This document shows, one piece after another, positions 45,440-54,307 of a stretch of DNA of 64,000 nt. The notes under the pieces are model-generated. The model had not been told where the DNA came from. It saw nothing but the letters and a program-made list of their open reading frames with translations, and ran no database searches. Both the position numbers and the translations under genes were made by a program. Origin of the DNA: DTCV01 sp964641155 (GTDB lineage: Archaea > Thermoproteota > Thermoprotei_A > Sulfolobales > NBVN01); NCBI GenBank assembly GCA_964641155.1, contig CAZXJO010000004.1:75563-139562 (forward strand), read 5' to 3'. Within the stretch, counting starts at the first letter, position 1. Every line of letters starts with the position of its first letter.

Positions 45440-46362
45440 GGTAGCTGACCCCCCAACACCTGCTCTAAGCTCCCCCTCCAAAGTACGTAGGAGTTCCTCC
45501 TAAGACCTCCTTCGAAGTTGCTTAGGAACTCGACCACCACGTAATTTAACTCGTTTAAGTAACGGTTAAACACTTCCCTCATACCCACCCTCCAACCCAT
45601 TAGTAAGTCCCTAAAAGTCCTTAACTTACTTAGGTCATCAGGTACTTCAACCATGATTAGCGGTGAGCGCGCATCTAAGTCGTAACCAGTTAGCACTGGC
45701 ACACCTTCCCTGTACCCAACATTCGTTACTGGGACACCGCCTAAAGCCAGTACCTCATCCCACGTAGGTGTCCTCAGAGCGTTACCTAACTTACCGCTGA
45801 CTAAGGTGCTCTTAACCCACCACTCAGCCTCGAACCTATCCGTTGGCATGCCGGCGTTCAGTGAGTCCCTTAACTCCCCGTAGTAGTTCTCGTAGAACTT
45901 CCTGACTATCACGCCTAACTTACCGATGTTGAACTTAGCATTAGCTGGTTGGAGTGGGTCGTAGGTCCACGTTATGAGGTCCAACCCCTGATTAATCACG
46001 TACTCCCTCTGCATGACCTTCAAAACGTAGCCCAACCCCTTATACCTGTACTCAGGGACCACCCCGGTCATATGGCTGTAGTGGTATAGCTTACCCTCGG
46101 AGTTCCTGGCAAGGAAGCCGAAGACGAACCCAACCATCCTACCGGTATCCTTCTCAAACGCACCCAACACCAACCCACCCCTCCTATCAGCAGCTATCAA
46201 CACGTGGTGGGCTACCAGATCACTGTGCTCTGATACCCCCCAAACCTCAGCCTCAGCGCTGACGACCATACGGTACTCATCAGGGTTCTCAAGCCTCCTA
46301 ACCTCAATGACCTTCCCATTTATGACGACTTCGGAACCCAAACCAACCACTTTACCGTTCAC
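45421..46362 (-). CDS. GNAT acyltransferase (COG3375 type) partner of the racemase
   Basis: This 313-residue protein has a GNAT fold. The acetyl-CoA loop region is MTGVVPEYRYKGLGYVLKVMQ, followed by ITWTYDPLQPANAKFNIGKLG, a block of the family found beside N-acylamino acid racemases in bacteria. It would add a succinyl or other acyl group to an amino acid, which the next enzyme then racemises. The stop codon lies within the start of the racemase gene, so the two are translationally coupled. Confidence 0.8.
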   Translation of the reverse strand: MNGKVVGLGSEVVINGKVIEVRRLENPDEYRMVVSAEAEVWGVSEHSDLVAHHVLIAADRRGGLVLGAFEKDTGRMVGFVFGFLARNSEGKLYHYSHMTGVVPEYRYKGLGYVLKVMQREYVINQGLDLITWTYDPLQPANAKFNIGKLGVIVRKFYENYYGELRDSLNAGMPTDRFEAEWWVKSTLVSGKLGNALRTPTWDEVLALGGVPVTNVGYREGVPVLTGYDLDARSPLIMVEVPDDLSKLRTFRDLLMGWRVGMREVFNRYLNELNYVVVEFLSNFEGGLRRNSYVLWRGSLEQVLGGQLPWSYVK

Positions 46363-46546
46363 TACGTACGCAGGGATAAAAATACTTTACCTCCCGAAGC
46401 ACTTACTACCAACGAACATCAGACATATAAAAAATCACACTAACGGACCATGACCGCAGGGAGCGGACACGTTTAATTGTTAATTGCTTAACCCACAACC
46501 ACCTAAGCCTGAGAAGTGGGGGCCTAATTAAATAAGCACCATAGGG

Positions 46547-47128
46547 CTACGTAGCCGAACCCCTGAGGAGTTTCAGCACTTCGGCAGTATCCATTAGCTT
46601 CGCGCCGTAGACCTCTGACATGTACTTCAGCCCCCAGTTATGGTGTTCCTCGCTGAAGGCCTGCACGCCGTCCTTAACAACCGCTAGGTTGTACCCCCTG
46701 AAGAAGGCGTCAGCAGCTGTGTGTAGGACGCATATGTGGGTGTGGATCCCAGTGAGTATTAAGGTCTTAACACCTAACTCCCTCAGAAGTAGGTCGAGGC
46801 CCGTCTCGAAGAAACCGCTGTACCTCCTCTTACAGACCACGAAGTCCTTCTCAGAGGGCTTCAACTCATCAATCACTGACGCACCCTCAGAACCAGCTAC
46901 AGCGTGCTCGCCCCATAACCTGAACTCACCGTCAACGCCGGGGATGTGGGAATCGTTGACGTAGATGATAGGTGCCCCCAACTCCCTAGCCACTTCGACC
47001 AAGCTCTTGATGTTTGGTATTACGGTCTGAGCCCTCTCACACCTCAACTTACCGTACACGAAGTCCTTAAGCATGTCAATGACTAACACACAGTACTCAG
47101 GCATCAGAACCCTTAATAACATAGTCAA
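46547..47128 (-). CDS. Isochorismatase-like cysteine hydrolase (nicotinamidase-like)
   Basis: This 193-residue protein has the triad of the family: Asp in LVIDMLKDF, Lys in CKRRYSGF and Cys in GIHTHICVLHTA with its cis-peptide region. Members include nicotinamidase and N-carbamoylsarcosine amidase. ATG 47104 (MPEYCVLVIDML) is a likely start eight codons inside the open frame. The promoter region faces the cbi operon. Confidence 0.84.
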   Translation of the reverse strand: MTMLLRVLMPEYCVLVIDMLKDFVYGKLRCERAQTVIPNIKSLVEVARELGAPIIYVNDSHIPGVDGEFRLWGEHAVAGSEGASVIDELKPSEKDFVVCKRRYSGFFETGLDLLLRELGVKTLILTGIHTHICVLHTAADAFFRGYNLAVVKDGVQAFSEEHHNWGLKYMSEVYGAKLMDTAEVLKLLRGSAT

Positions 47129-47225
47129 TGGGACTTAAATGCTTTCAAGGATTATTGCTCCGTCCCTCATTTCCAGGCGTAAAGTATTTATGGGTGCACC
47201 AATCTAAGAAAGTCGGTGTACATCA

Positions 47226-47834
47226 GTGCATGTACCTGACGGATACCTATCACTCCCAGTAGCTACCGTGTCGTTCATCCTATCAGCCGGCTTCCTTTTC
47301 CTAGCCTCCCGCAGGGTCCGCAGGGGTAAGCTCTTAACCAACGAATCCCTCCCAACGCTCACTGCGTTAAGTGCTGGGATCTTCGTAGCTCAGATGATTG
47401 CCTGGCCAATACCCGGGGGTACGAGCCTACACCTAGTGGGTGGGGCTTTGGCAGGTATCGTGCTTGGACCTTGGTTAGGTATGCTATCAATGTCCCTCGT
47501 ACTTTTAATCCAGTGCCTGGTCTTCCAGGATGGGGGGATCACGTCATTAGGTGCTAACGTACTCACAATGGGTATAACCTCAGTCCTGGTGGGTTACGCA
47601 ACCTTCAGAATCCTCAGGGGTAAGCACTTCGTGGCTGGGGCGGTTGCTGGTTGGCTTAGCTTAACTGTTGCCGGATTTGTGTGCGGTACCCTACTCGCAG
47701 TTTCCTGGGGTTCTACCCTACCGATATACGTTATGACTTCATGGCATGCGTTACTCGGAGTTGTTGAGGGGTTGATAACGGGTTCAGTCATAGCTTACTT
47801 AAGCGTTAAGGCAGGCACCATCCTGAGGTGGTAG
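47226..47834 (+). CDS. cbiM: CbiM, substrate-capturing membrane component of a cobalt/nickel ECF importer
   Basis: This 202-residue protein starts at GTG with the HVPDGYLS N-terminus, whose His and backbone bind the metal ion. Conserved GGTSLHLVGGALAGIVLGPW and LVFQDGGITSLGANVLTMG follow. There are six to seven membrane helices. A TATA-like agtatttatg (about 47183-47192) lies upstream. It is the first gene of a four-gene operon with cbiN-like, cbiQ and cbiO. Confidence 0.92.
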   Translation: MHVPDGYLSLPVATVSFILSAGFLFLASRRVRRGKLLTNESLPTLTALSAGIFVAQMIAWPIPGGTSLHLVGGALAGIVLGPWLGMLSMSLVLLIQCLVFQDGGITSLGANVLTMGITSVLVGYATFRILRGKHFVAGAVAGWLSLTVAGFVCGTLLAVSWGSTLPIYVMTSWHALLGVVEGLITGSVIAYLSVKAGTILRW

Positions 47835-47837
47835 TAG

Positions 47838-48119
47838 GTGATTTCCCGCAGGGTCGCCATAACTCTAGCGGTCCTACTGGTTACCGCCCCCGTCTTCGGC
47901 ATCTTCCTAGCTGAGGTGACTGGCTACCACGAACCCTTAGACATAGTCGCTGAGGAGTTAGGCCTCACTGAGGAGGAACTCCAATGGACACCATTCAAGG
48001 ACTACACCTTCCCAGGCCTGCCCGACTGGCTTGGCTACATAGTCACGGGCCTCATAGGTGTGTTACTAATCGTAGCGACGTGCTATGCTGTGAAGTACTT
48101 CGTAGTTGGTGGTCGATGA
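47838..48119 (+). CDS. CbiN-like PDGLE-domain membrane protein
   Basis: This 93-residue protein has one helix at each end and an extracellular loop with EVTGYHEPLDIVAEELGL, as in the PDGLE domain that replaces CbiN in many cobalt/nickel transporters. It lies between cbiM and cbiQ, with a TGA that overlaps the cbiQ ATG. It begins at GTG, three bases after the cbiM stop. Confidence 0.78.
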   Translation: MISRRVAITLAVLLVTAPVFGIFLAEVTGYHEPLDIVAEELGLTEEELQWTPFKDYTFPGLPDWLGYIVTGLIGVLLIVATCYAVKYFVVGGR

Positions 48120-48868
48120 GCTCAGTTGTTAGGAAGTTCCTGGACTCAGTAAGCGACGTCCTCAACGTGGTGAGCTCCAAGGGCGTAGAATGTAACCATG
48201 GCGTCTTCCTCGCAGCATCCATTACAGCAATAGCTGTAACATCCTTCACATCTAAAACCTTAGTTGTTCTAACATCCTTCACGGCCTCAGCAATCCTCAC
48301 GGCATTGAGCGGTGTGTTGAGGGATAACTTGAAGAGGGTTGTGTCAGCCCTAATCTACGTAGCTTTCTTCTCATTAATTGCGCTCTCCCCACTACTCTTG
48401 AGGAATGAATTGAGTAACTACGCATTCTACGTGTTCAGGGCTTTAGGTGCTGCCGCCCTACTACTGACTACTTCAGGGGTCCTCGGATGGGCGGGGGTGG
48501 CTAAGGCCCTCCAAGAACTTAAACTCCCGTCATTGGCGGAGGTCGTAACAACCTACCCAAGAATGCTGTCGACCTTAATTAAGGACGTCTCGAAATCACT
48601 CCTATGCAGGGAGGCAAGGCAGATGAGGAAGGCCGGGTTCAGGGACATACCAACCTACTCCACACTAGTGGGGGATCTATTCATAAAGGGCTGTAGCAGG
48701 GGTTGGAGGACATCACTCGCCATGAGTGCTAGAACACTACACCCCCAGCACACCGCCTACAGGGACGCGGGGTTTAAGTTAACCAAACTCGACTTATTCA
48801 TGGTTTCAGTAGCTTTAACTGAGGCAGTGATCCAACTAATTTGGGGGTTCGGTGAGTGGCCTTACTAA
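48116..48868 (+). CDS. cbiQ: CbiQ, transmembrane coupling protein of the cobalt/nickel importer
   Basis: This 250-residue protein has four to five helices and the conserved cytoplasmic block EARQMRKAGFRDIPTY, which contacts the ATPase subunit. A longer frame starts at 47984, but ATG 48116 overlaps the previous stop by four bases (ATGA) and is the natural start. Its end overlaps the cbiO start. Confidence 0.88.
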   Translation: MSSVVRKFLDSVSDVLNVVSSKGVECNHGVFLAASITAIAVTSFTSKTLVVLTSFTASAILTALSGVLRDNLKRVVSALIYVAFFSLIALSPLLLRNELSNYAFYVFRALGAAALLLTTSGVLGWAGVAKALQELKLPSLAEVVTTYPRMLSTLIKDVSKSLLCREARQMRKAGFRDIPTYSTLVGDLFIKGCSRGWRTSLAMSARTLHPQHTAYRDAGFKLTKLDLFMVSVALTEAVIQLIWGFGEWPY

Positions 48869-49521
48869 CGCTTAGTGACGTGTGGTTCAAGTACGTAGGG
48901 AGCGACCACCACGTGTTAAGGGGTGTTAACCTAGACGTAAATAATTACGAGCTCTCAGTCATCAGCGGCCCCAATGGAGCCGGTAAGACAACCCTCCTAC
49001 TAATAGCTGCTGGCCTCCTCCCACCGGAGAGGGGTGAAGTCCTCCTAGACGGAAGGCCCCTTCACCAACAACTGCCGAGTGCTAGAAAGCGCATAGGGAT
49101 CACCTTCCAAGAACCTGAGGACCAGTTCTTCAACCCGCCAGTAGTCGATGAGGTGGCGTACGCGTTAAGGCAGCTTGGTATGTCGGAGGAGGGTGTGAGG
49201 ACTGAAGTGATTAAGGTGGCCGATATTTTAGGCATTAAGCACTTGCTTGGAAGACCCCCCTACAAGTTGAGCGGTGGGGAGAAGGTCAAGGTCGCACTAG
49301 CCTCAGTACTCGTCTACGACCCTGAAATACTCCTCCTAGACGAACCCACAGCGTACCTGACGTCAAGTGCTAAGGCAGAGCTGATGAAGTACTTGGAGAC
49401 CCTCAGAGATGGGGGTAAGGCAGTGGTAATAGCCACGAATGATTCGGAGGTTTTGAAGCACAGCATTGACAGGCATTACCAACTGGATTGCGGGGTTTTG
49501 AGGGAAGTGAGGGTGGGTTAA
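48856..49521 (+). CDS. cbiO: CbiO, ATPase of the cobalt/nickel importer
   Basis: This 221-residue ABC ATPase has Walker A GPNGAGKTT, Q-loop FQEPEDQFF, signature KLSGGEKVKVALA and Walker B EILLLDEPTA. The H-loop position reads IATNDSE, where most ABC ATPases have His, so the H-switch is replaced by Asn. It starts at GTG inside the end of cbiQ. It energises uptake of Co2+ or Ni2+. Confidence 0.9.
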   Translation: MALLTLSDVWFKYVGSDHHVLRGVNLDVNNYELSVISGPNGAGKTTLLLIAAGLLPPERGEVLLDGRPLHQQLPSARKRIGITFQEPEDQFFNPPVVDEVAYALRQLGMSEEGVRTEVIKVADILGIKHLLGRPPYKLSGGEKVKVALASVLVYDPEILLLDEPTAYLTSSAKAELMKYLETLRDGGKAVVIATNDSEVLKHSIDRHYQLDCGVLREVRVG

Positions 49522-49624
49522 TAACACCTCAACCGTAACTAAGTCCTACACGGGGTGGTGCACTGATATCAGTAAACATGGTTGGCTGTGGGACACCCTT
49601 AAAAAGTACCGCGCCGGGGATGTG

Positions 49625-50743
49625 TTAGAGGAGTTCCGCTGCCCTACTCACCTTAACTAACTTACCTTCAAGTACTAAGTAGGTGTCCTCGAACTTAACA
49701 CTCCCATATCCTGGGAGCATTATTGGGGTGTGGACGAATGCTAGGGCCATACGCTCAGCTACGTTCTTAGCTCTATGCGCAGCTACTATAGTCGTTATGG
49801 GGAACTCCTCCGGCTGTAGTCCTACCCCGTGCACGTATCCAAGGAGCCTGTTCCCGATCAGCCTGTATTTCCTGTAGACCTCGTCGAGGTCCCTCATGAT
49901 CTCAGCGAAGATTACACCGGGCTTAGTGAGTTCGTAAGCCCTCTGGTAAACCTCCTTAGCACATTTCAATGCGTTTGAGATTGTTTCAGGTGGTGATGTA
50001 CCTACGTAAGTGGTTGAGGATGTGTTGGCGTAGTAACCCCCGTAATCGGTTGCCACGACAACGGTTACTAAGGTGTTTGATGACACCTTAACATATTTTG
50101 AGGGCTCCGAATGTACCCTGGGGTGTGGTCCGCAGTTAACGTAGATATGCGGTTCCTCACAACCCGACCTGAACGCCTCGTAGTAGGCTTCAGCAGCTAT
50201 CTCAGTCTCTGAAACACCTACCCTAACGCTGTTGAGGGCCCTCTCCAACACTTTAGAGGCTAGGTCACCCGCCCTCCTAATACACTCAAGTTCGTAGTCA
50301 TCCTTCACAGCCCTCAACTCACTCAGCACCGGGCCGATGTCAACGACTTCGGCATCCCTGTTAGCCTTCTTGAATAACTCGTAGAGCAGTGAGTATGAAT
50401 CTCTCTCAACCGAGAACACCATCCCAACCCTTTTAGCTCCCAGGGACCTAATAGTCCCGGTGACCTTGGACATCAGCTCACCTCCCTCGGAGTAGGTGAT
50501 GAGTTCTAACTCCTTAACAGCCACCCTCTCCATGAAGCCAGCCTCCTCACCGCGGGCTAGGAAGACCTTCGGCACACCCTCAGCAGGCACCAACACCGCG
50601 GGCCTCAACCACTTAAGACCTAGTAGGTACTTAAAATCTGAGAGGGTTCTAATCATCGCGCAGTCAATGCTTAACTCCTTAAGCTTGGACTGAAACCTTC
50701 TCAACCTACTCGATATGAGTGAGGGGTCGACCATATCGATCAC
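49625..50743 (-). CDS. M24 family creatinase/prolidase-like protein with altered metal site
   Basis: The 372 residues show the two-domain aminopeptidase P/creatinase layout: an N-terminal domain (1-130), then the pita-bread fold. His in YVHGVGLQPEEFP and Glu in SVKFEDTYLV are kept. In the block VVVATDYGGYYANTSSTTY, both Asp ligands normally in 'D.G..Y.GY..D.TRT' are missing (Asn in the second position). It is therefore probably not a normal metallopeptidase; creatinase-like metal-free chemistry or a binding role is possible. It is monocistronic. Confidence 0.75.
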   Translation of the reverse strand: MIDMVDPSLISSRLRRFQSKLKELSIDCAMIRTLSDFKYLLGLKWLRPAVLVPAEGVPKVFLARGEEAGFMERVAVKELELITYSEGGELMSKVTGTIRSLGAKRVGMVFSVERDSYSLLYELFKKANRDAEVVDIGPVLSELRAVKDDYELECIRRAGDLASKVLERALNSVRVGVSETEIAAEAYYEAFRSGCEEPHIYVNCGPHPRVHSEPSKYVKVSSNTLVTVVVATDYGGYYANTSSTTYVGTSPPETISNALKCAKEVYQRAYELTKPGVIFAEIMRDLDEVYRKYRLIGNRLLGYVHGVGLQPEEFPITTIVAAHRAKNVAERMALAFVHTPIMLPGYGSVKFEDTYLVLEGKLVKVSRAAELL

Positions 50744-50843
50744 GAATAACTTACCGACTACGGGCTAATAAAGGTGGGTTATGGAGGGGTTAACTTACAT
50801 CACCTTTAATACCTCGGCGGCCGATAACTTACCGGGGCTTTTC

Positions 50844-51383
50844 ATGAAGACGTACAGGGTTGGTGGTGTTGAGGTAGCGTTGGTTGAGGGCGACATCACG
50901 GAGTTGGAGGCTGACGCGATCGTTAACGCAGCCAATCAGTGGTTGGAGCACGGTGGTGGGGTTGCCTTAGCAATTGTTAGGAAGGGCGGTTGCGTGATTC
51001 AGGAGGAGAGTAGGGAGTACGTGAGGAAGTTCGGCCCCGTACCGGTTGGAGGGGTTGCGGTGACTGGGGCGGGTAGACTTAAGGCTAAGTACGTAGTCCA
51101 CGCAGTAGGCCCCGTCTTCGGTGATCCGGAAGGTGATGCTAAGCTAGCTTCCGCAGTTAGGTCCTCACTTGAGAAGGCTGAGGAATTAGGGCTTAAGTCA
51201 ATAGCCCTCCCAGCGATCTCCACGGGCGCTTACGGCTACCCGTACCGTAGAGCTGCTGAGATAATGGCTAAGGTGGTTAAGGAGTTTAAGTACCGTAGCT
51301 TGAGTAAGGTCATAGTGTGCTTGTACGGTGCTGAGGCCTATAAGGCCTTTGAGGAAGTGTTTGATGAGGTCTTCCTCAAGTAA
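50844..51383 (+). CDS. Macro domain protein (ADP-ribose binding/hydrolysing)
   Basis: This 179-residue protein is a single macro domain: VEGDITELEADAIVNAANQ, then GGGVALAIVRKGG, VHAVGP and ALPAISTGAYGYPYRRAAE. These blocks bind ADP-ribose, and the Asn of NAAN and the loop GGGV support deacetylase or mono-ADP-ribosyl hydrolase activity. The open frame starts at ATG 50781, but the domain begins at ATG 50844 and the 21 residues before it are unlike the family. It is convergent to the next gene, overlapping by eight bases. Confidence 0.88.
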   Translation: MKTYRVGGVEVALVEGDITELEADAIVNAANQWLEHGGGVALAIVRKGGCVIQEESREYVRKFGPVPVGGVAVTGAGRLKAKYVVHAVGPVFGDPEGDAKLASAVRSSLEKAEELGLKSIALPAISTGAYGYPYRRAAEIMAKVVKEFKYRSLSKVIVCLYGAEAYKAFEEVFDEVFLK

Positions 51384-52131
51384 TCCTTTTTTTAGCCGTG
51401 AGGTCCTTAAGCTTCTTGAGGAGGGGTATTGAGTTAACCTTATCCTCATCTAAGTACTCCCAGAGGATCCCAGCAGGCCTCACCCTCCCACCCAAAGCCT
51501 TCAGGGACCTGGTTGGGGTGTAGATGTAGTCGACTGTGAAGTCCCACGGCTCCAACGGTATGTGCTGCTCCACCACCTGGACGTCGTGGACTGTGGTCAC
51601 TATAGGTACTTCAGGGCTTAGCTTCCGGTACGTAATTAAGATCCCGTACTCCAGCTCGGAGTACCCCTCACCCTTACCTAGCCTCTCACCGTAGACGCTC
51701 ACCACACTAGACCCTGCGACCACTAAATCAACCTCGGGTAGCTCATCGGGCTCAACCTCCCTACCGTACCTGAACCCACCACCTATCGTTGATGCCTGAG
51801 CGTAGGCGCTGGGCGGCAGCTTCCGAGGGTCGATTAGTAGGAAGCCCTTAGAGATCCTGGGGGTAGGCATCACGAGCAACTTACCTGACCTCAACACAGC
51901 CTCCCTCACAGGCCTCTGAGGTGAGTCAGGATTGACCTTAACAACGCGTGCCTTCCTAAACAGCTCAGAACTAACTAACTTGGAGGCAGCTTCCTCAGCA
52001 CCTACGAAGTTAGGTATCCTCCCGAAAACCGGTCTGGGGAACCTAGCAACACCGCCCACCTCCATAGCCCTCCACACCGAATTCCTGAGGGCCTCCCTAA
52101 CAAACCTCCTATCCTCCATAACACCAACCAC
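51376..52131 (-). CDS. 5-formyltetrahydrofolate cyclo-ligase family protein
   Basis: This 251-residue protein has the N-terminal block of basic residues, MPTPRISKGFLLIDPRKLP, and the family signature RLGKGEGYSELEYGIL, which binds nucleotide and folate. Archaeal members are longer than bacterial FTHF cyclo-ligases and may have a different substrate. ATG near 52119 (MEDRRFVRE) is a likely start. Confidence 0.82.
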   Translation of the reverse strand: MVGVMEDRRFVREALRNSVWRAMEVGGVARFPRPVFGRIPNFVGAEEAASKLVSSELFRKARVVKVNPDSPQRPVREAVLRSGKLLVMPTPRISKGFLLIDPRKLPPSAYAQASTIGGGFRYGREVEPDELPEVDLVVAGSSVVSVYGERLGKGEGYSELEYGILITYRKLSPEVPIVTTVHDVQVVEQHIPLEPWDFTVDYIYTPTRSLKALGGRVRPAGILWEYLDEDKVNSIPLLKKLKDLTAKKRIT

Positions 52132-52261
52132 CTCGACATGGGTAGGCGCTGACCTACATGGCTGAATACCTGGTTTGAGGAATTAAAAAAGTGTTATTGG
52201 GTTCACCATAACTTCATACGTCTCCATTACTCATCTGCGATTAGATGATGAAACTCCAGAA

Positions 52262-52318
52262 TTACTTCTTTTTCTTCTCTTCCTTCTTTTCCTCCTTCTT
52301 CTCAGGTTTCTTACTCAT
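52262..52318 (-). CDS. 18-residue Lys/Glu-rich microprotein
   Basis: The minus-strand ORF reads MSKKPEKKEEKKEEKKKK and ends in TAA: 12 Lys or Glu repeats with no hydrophobic residues. It has a short leader after a TATA-like cttataaac (52357-52365) about 42 bases upstream. No long gene continues it in any frame. The sequence could be the basic-acidic tail of a lost gene or a real micropeptide; no family can be assigned. Confidence 0.4.
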   Translation of the reverse strand: MSKKPEKKEEKKEEKKKK

Positions 52319-52356
52319 AGGGGGTAACCCCTATAACCTTATTGGGGCGTAGTGTT

Positions 52357-52365
52357 TATAAGTTT
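52357..52365 (-). promoter_or_regulatory. TATA-like element upstream of the microprotein ORF
   Basis: Minus-strand cttataaac, about 42 bases before ATG 52318. It predicts transcription from near 52335. The 11-base palindrome ggggtaacccc (52321-52331) lies in the leader. Confidence 0.45.
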
Positions 52366-52473
52366 AATCCTAGGCATAGACAAGGCTTGAATCAATTACA
52401 TTTAATAACTTAGTGAGGTGGAATCAGTTTTAATTGATTATGTTTAAAGCCATAAACATTGATTAAATCTAAG

Positions 52474-53484
52474 GTGGTGTTAATTCCTTCACTAGCTGAT
52501 GAACTCGAGGTGAGGGGTTTTAAAATCAGGAATAGGGTTGTGCTACCCCCTATGGCTTCTGAGCTGTCCGGGCTTAAGGGTGAGGTCACTGATGGGTTGT
52601 TGACTCACTACGAGGTGAGGTCTGACTGCGTGGGGTTAGTCATAGTGGAGCATTCGTACGTATCACCTGAGGGTAAGTACAGTTTGAGGCAGTTGGGGAT
52701 ATGGAGTGATGAACTAATCGACGGCCTAAACAAGCTCTCAAACACTATTAAGGGCCGGGGCGCTGCCGCAGTCATACAGCTAAACCACGCAGGCGGTAGG
52801 GCCGACCCGAAGTTGACTGGCTGCAGGCCCATAGCCCCATCACCGATTCCAGTACCTGGCTCCTCCGAAGTACCGCGTGAGATGGTTTGGGACGACTTCG
52901 AGATGGTTTTAAAGGCGTTTAAAGAAGCTGCCGTTAGAGCCGTTAGGGCAGGCTTCGACGGTGTTGAGGTTCACGGAGCGCACGGCTTCCTACTCAACCA
53001 GTTCCTATCACCCATAACGAACAGGAGGACGGACGAGTTCGGAGGGAGTCTCGAGGGCAGAATGAAGTTCCCCTTAATGGTTGTTGAGGATGTTAGGAAG
53101 GTGTTGGGAGGTAAGGTACTCATGTATAGGTTGGGTGCTGACGACATGTTGGAGGGCGGGTTCACTGTTGATGAAGCTGTTAAGGTCGCTGCTAAGTTAG
53201 TCGACTTAGGTGTTGACATAATAGACGTCTCAGGAGGCTTATGCGGGGGCAGGCCTCAGGAACTCCAAGGAATTCAAGGCTACTTCATACCCCTAGCTGA
53301 GAGGGTTAAGAAATCCGTGGAGGTCCCTGTAATCGGTGTTGGTGGTATTAGGGATGCGTGCTACGCAAACAAGTTAGTTGCCGAGCGTAGGGTCGACTTA
53401 GTGGCCGTAGGTAGGGCACATCTTACAAACCCGCGCTGGTGTTGTGAAGCGCTTAAGGCGCTGGACTCATGCGCTGACTCATAA
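52474..53484 (+). CDS. NADH:flavin oxidoreductase of the old yellow enzyme family
   Basis: This FMN-binding TIM-barrel enzyme of about 336 residues shows NRVVLPPMASELS (N-terminal FMN block), VIQLNHAGGRA, GFDGVEVHGAHGFLLNQFLSP, then RMKFPLMVVEDVRK and GVGGIRDA. It lacks the C-terminal FAD/NAD domain and Fe-S cluster of 2,4-dienoyl-CoA reductase. The open frame starts at TTG 52459; GTG 52474 or 52477 fits the TATA-like tgtttaaag at 52441-52449. It probably reduces enones or related compounds. It is convergent with DUF89, overlapping by 32 bases. Confidence 0.87.
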   Translation: MVLIPSLADELEVRGFKIRNRVVLPPMASELSGLKGEVTDGLLTHYEVRSDCVGLVIVEHSYVSPEGKYSLRQLGIWSDELIDGLNKLSNTIKGRGAAAVIQLNHAGGRADPKLTGCRPIAPSPIPVPGSSEVPREMVWDDFEMVLKAFKEAAVRAVRAGFDGVEVHGAHGFLLNQFLSPITNRRTDEFGGSLEGRMKFPLMVVEDVRKVLGGKVLMYRLGADDMLEGGFTVDEAVKVAAKLVDLGVDIIDVSGGLCGGRPQELQGIQGYFIPLAERVKKSVEVPVIGVGGIRDACYANKLVAERRVDLVAVGRAHLTNPRWCCEALKALDSCADS

Positions 53485-54307
53485 TCCTAACTAGTGAGGT
53501 CCCACTCACAATTACTGGGGAGCTTTTGCGGACTGAGAGTAGCTCGGCGAGGACATCGCACTTAGCCCTCAGGAGGTGTAGTGACTCGACGTGGGGGTTG
53601 AGCTCGACGTATGCCTCAGCGTTGGCGATACCTTTAGATATTAGGAAACCCTCCCTCACGTAGGTTGATGGTGGTGCGTTGCCGGGGGTTTGCATGACGC
53701 TCACACCCTCCGGTAGGGCCCTACCTATGACTTCATCATATGTTACGTCAATCTCGTAGAGGGTGCTACGCACCACTAACGTCACCTCATAACCGTTCCT
53801 CACCAATGCCTCAGCTAAGACTAGGTCGACCTCGAACTCACCAGCATTATCTAACGCTATGAAGACCTTACCGTTAGGTATTCCCGAGAACTCCTTGACA
53901 GCTGCCTCATCCCAGACAGCCTCCCCCAAGGCCTTAGGCTCGAAGCCCAGCACTGAGGTATCTATTGCGTTAGCTGCTGCCGAGAACTCTAAGGCCTTAA
54001 TCAAGTCCCAACCGTGACTGCTTAAGTAGTCCTTGACAGCTCTAGCCACCTCAGCACCCTCAGATCTGAGCACTGCTTTGACCTCTGAGTAGGGGTCCTC
54101 GGTTCCGAGCAATTGCCTCACGTACCTGTAGGAGTTCGTGAACGCCTCACACCTACTACTCGATGAGACCACCTCAGCTAAGTACTTGAGGAGGTCGCTT
54201 AGTTTGCCCGCACCGCCCAGCCTGATTAGGTCCTCACACCTTGAGTGGATTAGGCATAGCTTACAGTAATCACTTACCCACATAGTCGTTGACCACCTCC
54301 ACAACAC
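53453..54307 (-). CDS. DUF89 family metal-dependent phosphatase
   Basis: This protein of about 275 residues has N-terminal CKLCLIHSRC, then ALEFSAAANAIDTS, IALDNAGEFEVDLVLAE and the Asn/Asp metal-binding residues of the DUF89/ARMT1 family. These are damage-control phosphatases for sugar phosphates. ATG 54283 overlaps the aminotransferase stop by 14 bases and is preferred to 54307. It is translated after the class V aminotransferase in one operon. Confidence 0.82.
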   Translation of the reverse strand: MLWRWSTTMWVSDYCKLCLIHSRCEDLIRLGGAGKLSDLLKYLAEVVSSSSRCEAFTNSYRYVRQLLGTEDPYSEVKAVLRSEGAEVARAVKDYLSSHGWDLIKALEFSAAANAIDTSVLGFEPKALGEAVWDEAAVKEFSGIPNGKVFIALDNAGEFEVDLVLAEALVRNGYEVTLVVRSTLYEIDVTYDEVIGRALPEGVSVMQTPGNAPPSTYVREGFLISKGIANAEAYVELNPHVESLHLLRAKCDVLAELLSVRKSSPVIVSGTSLVRIMSQRMSPAP

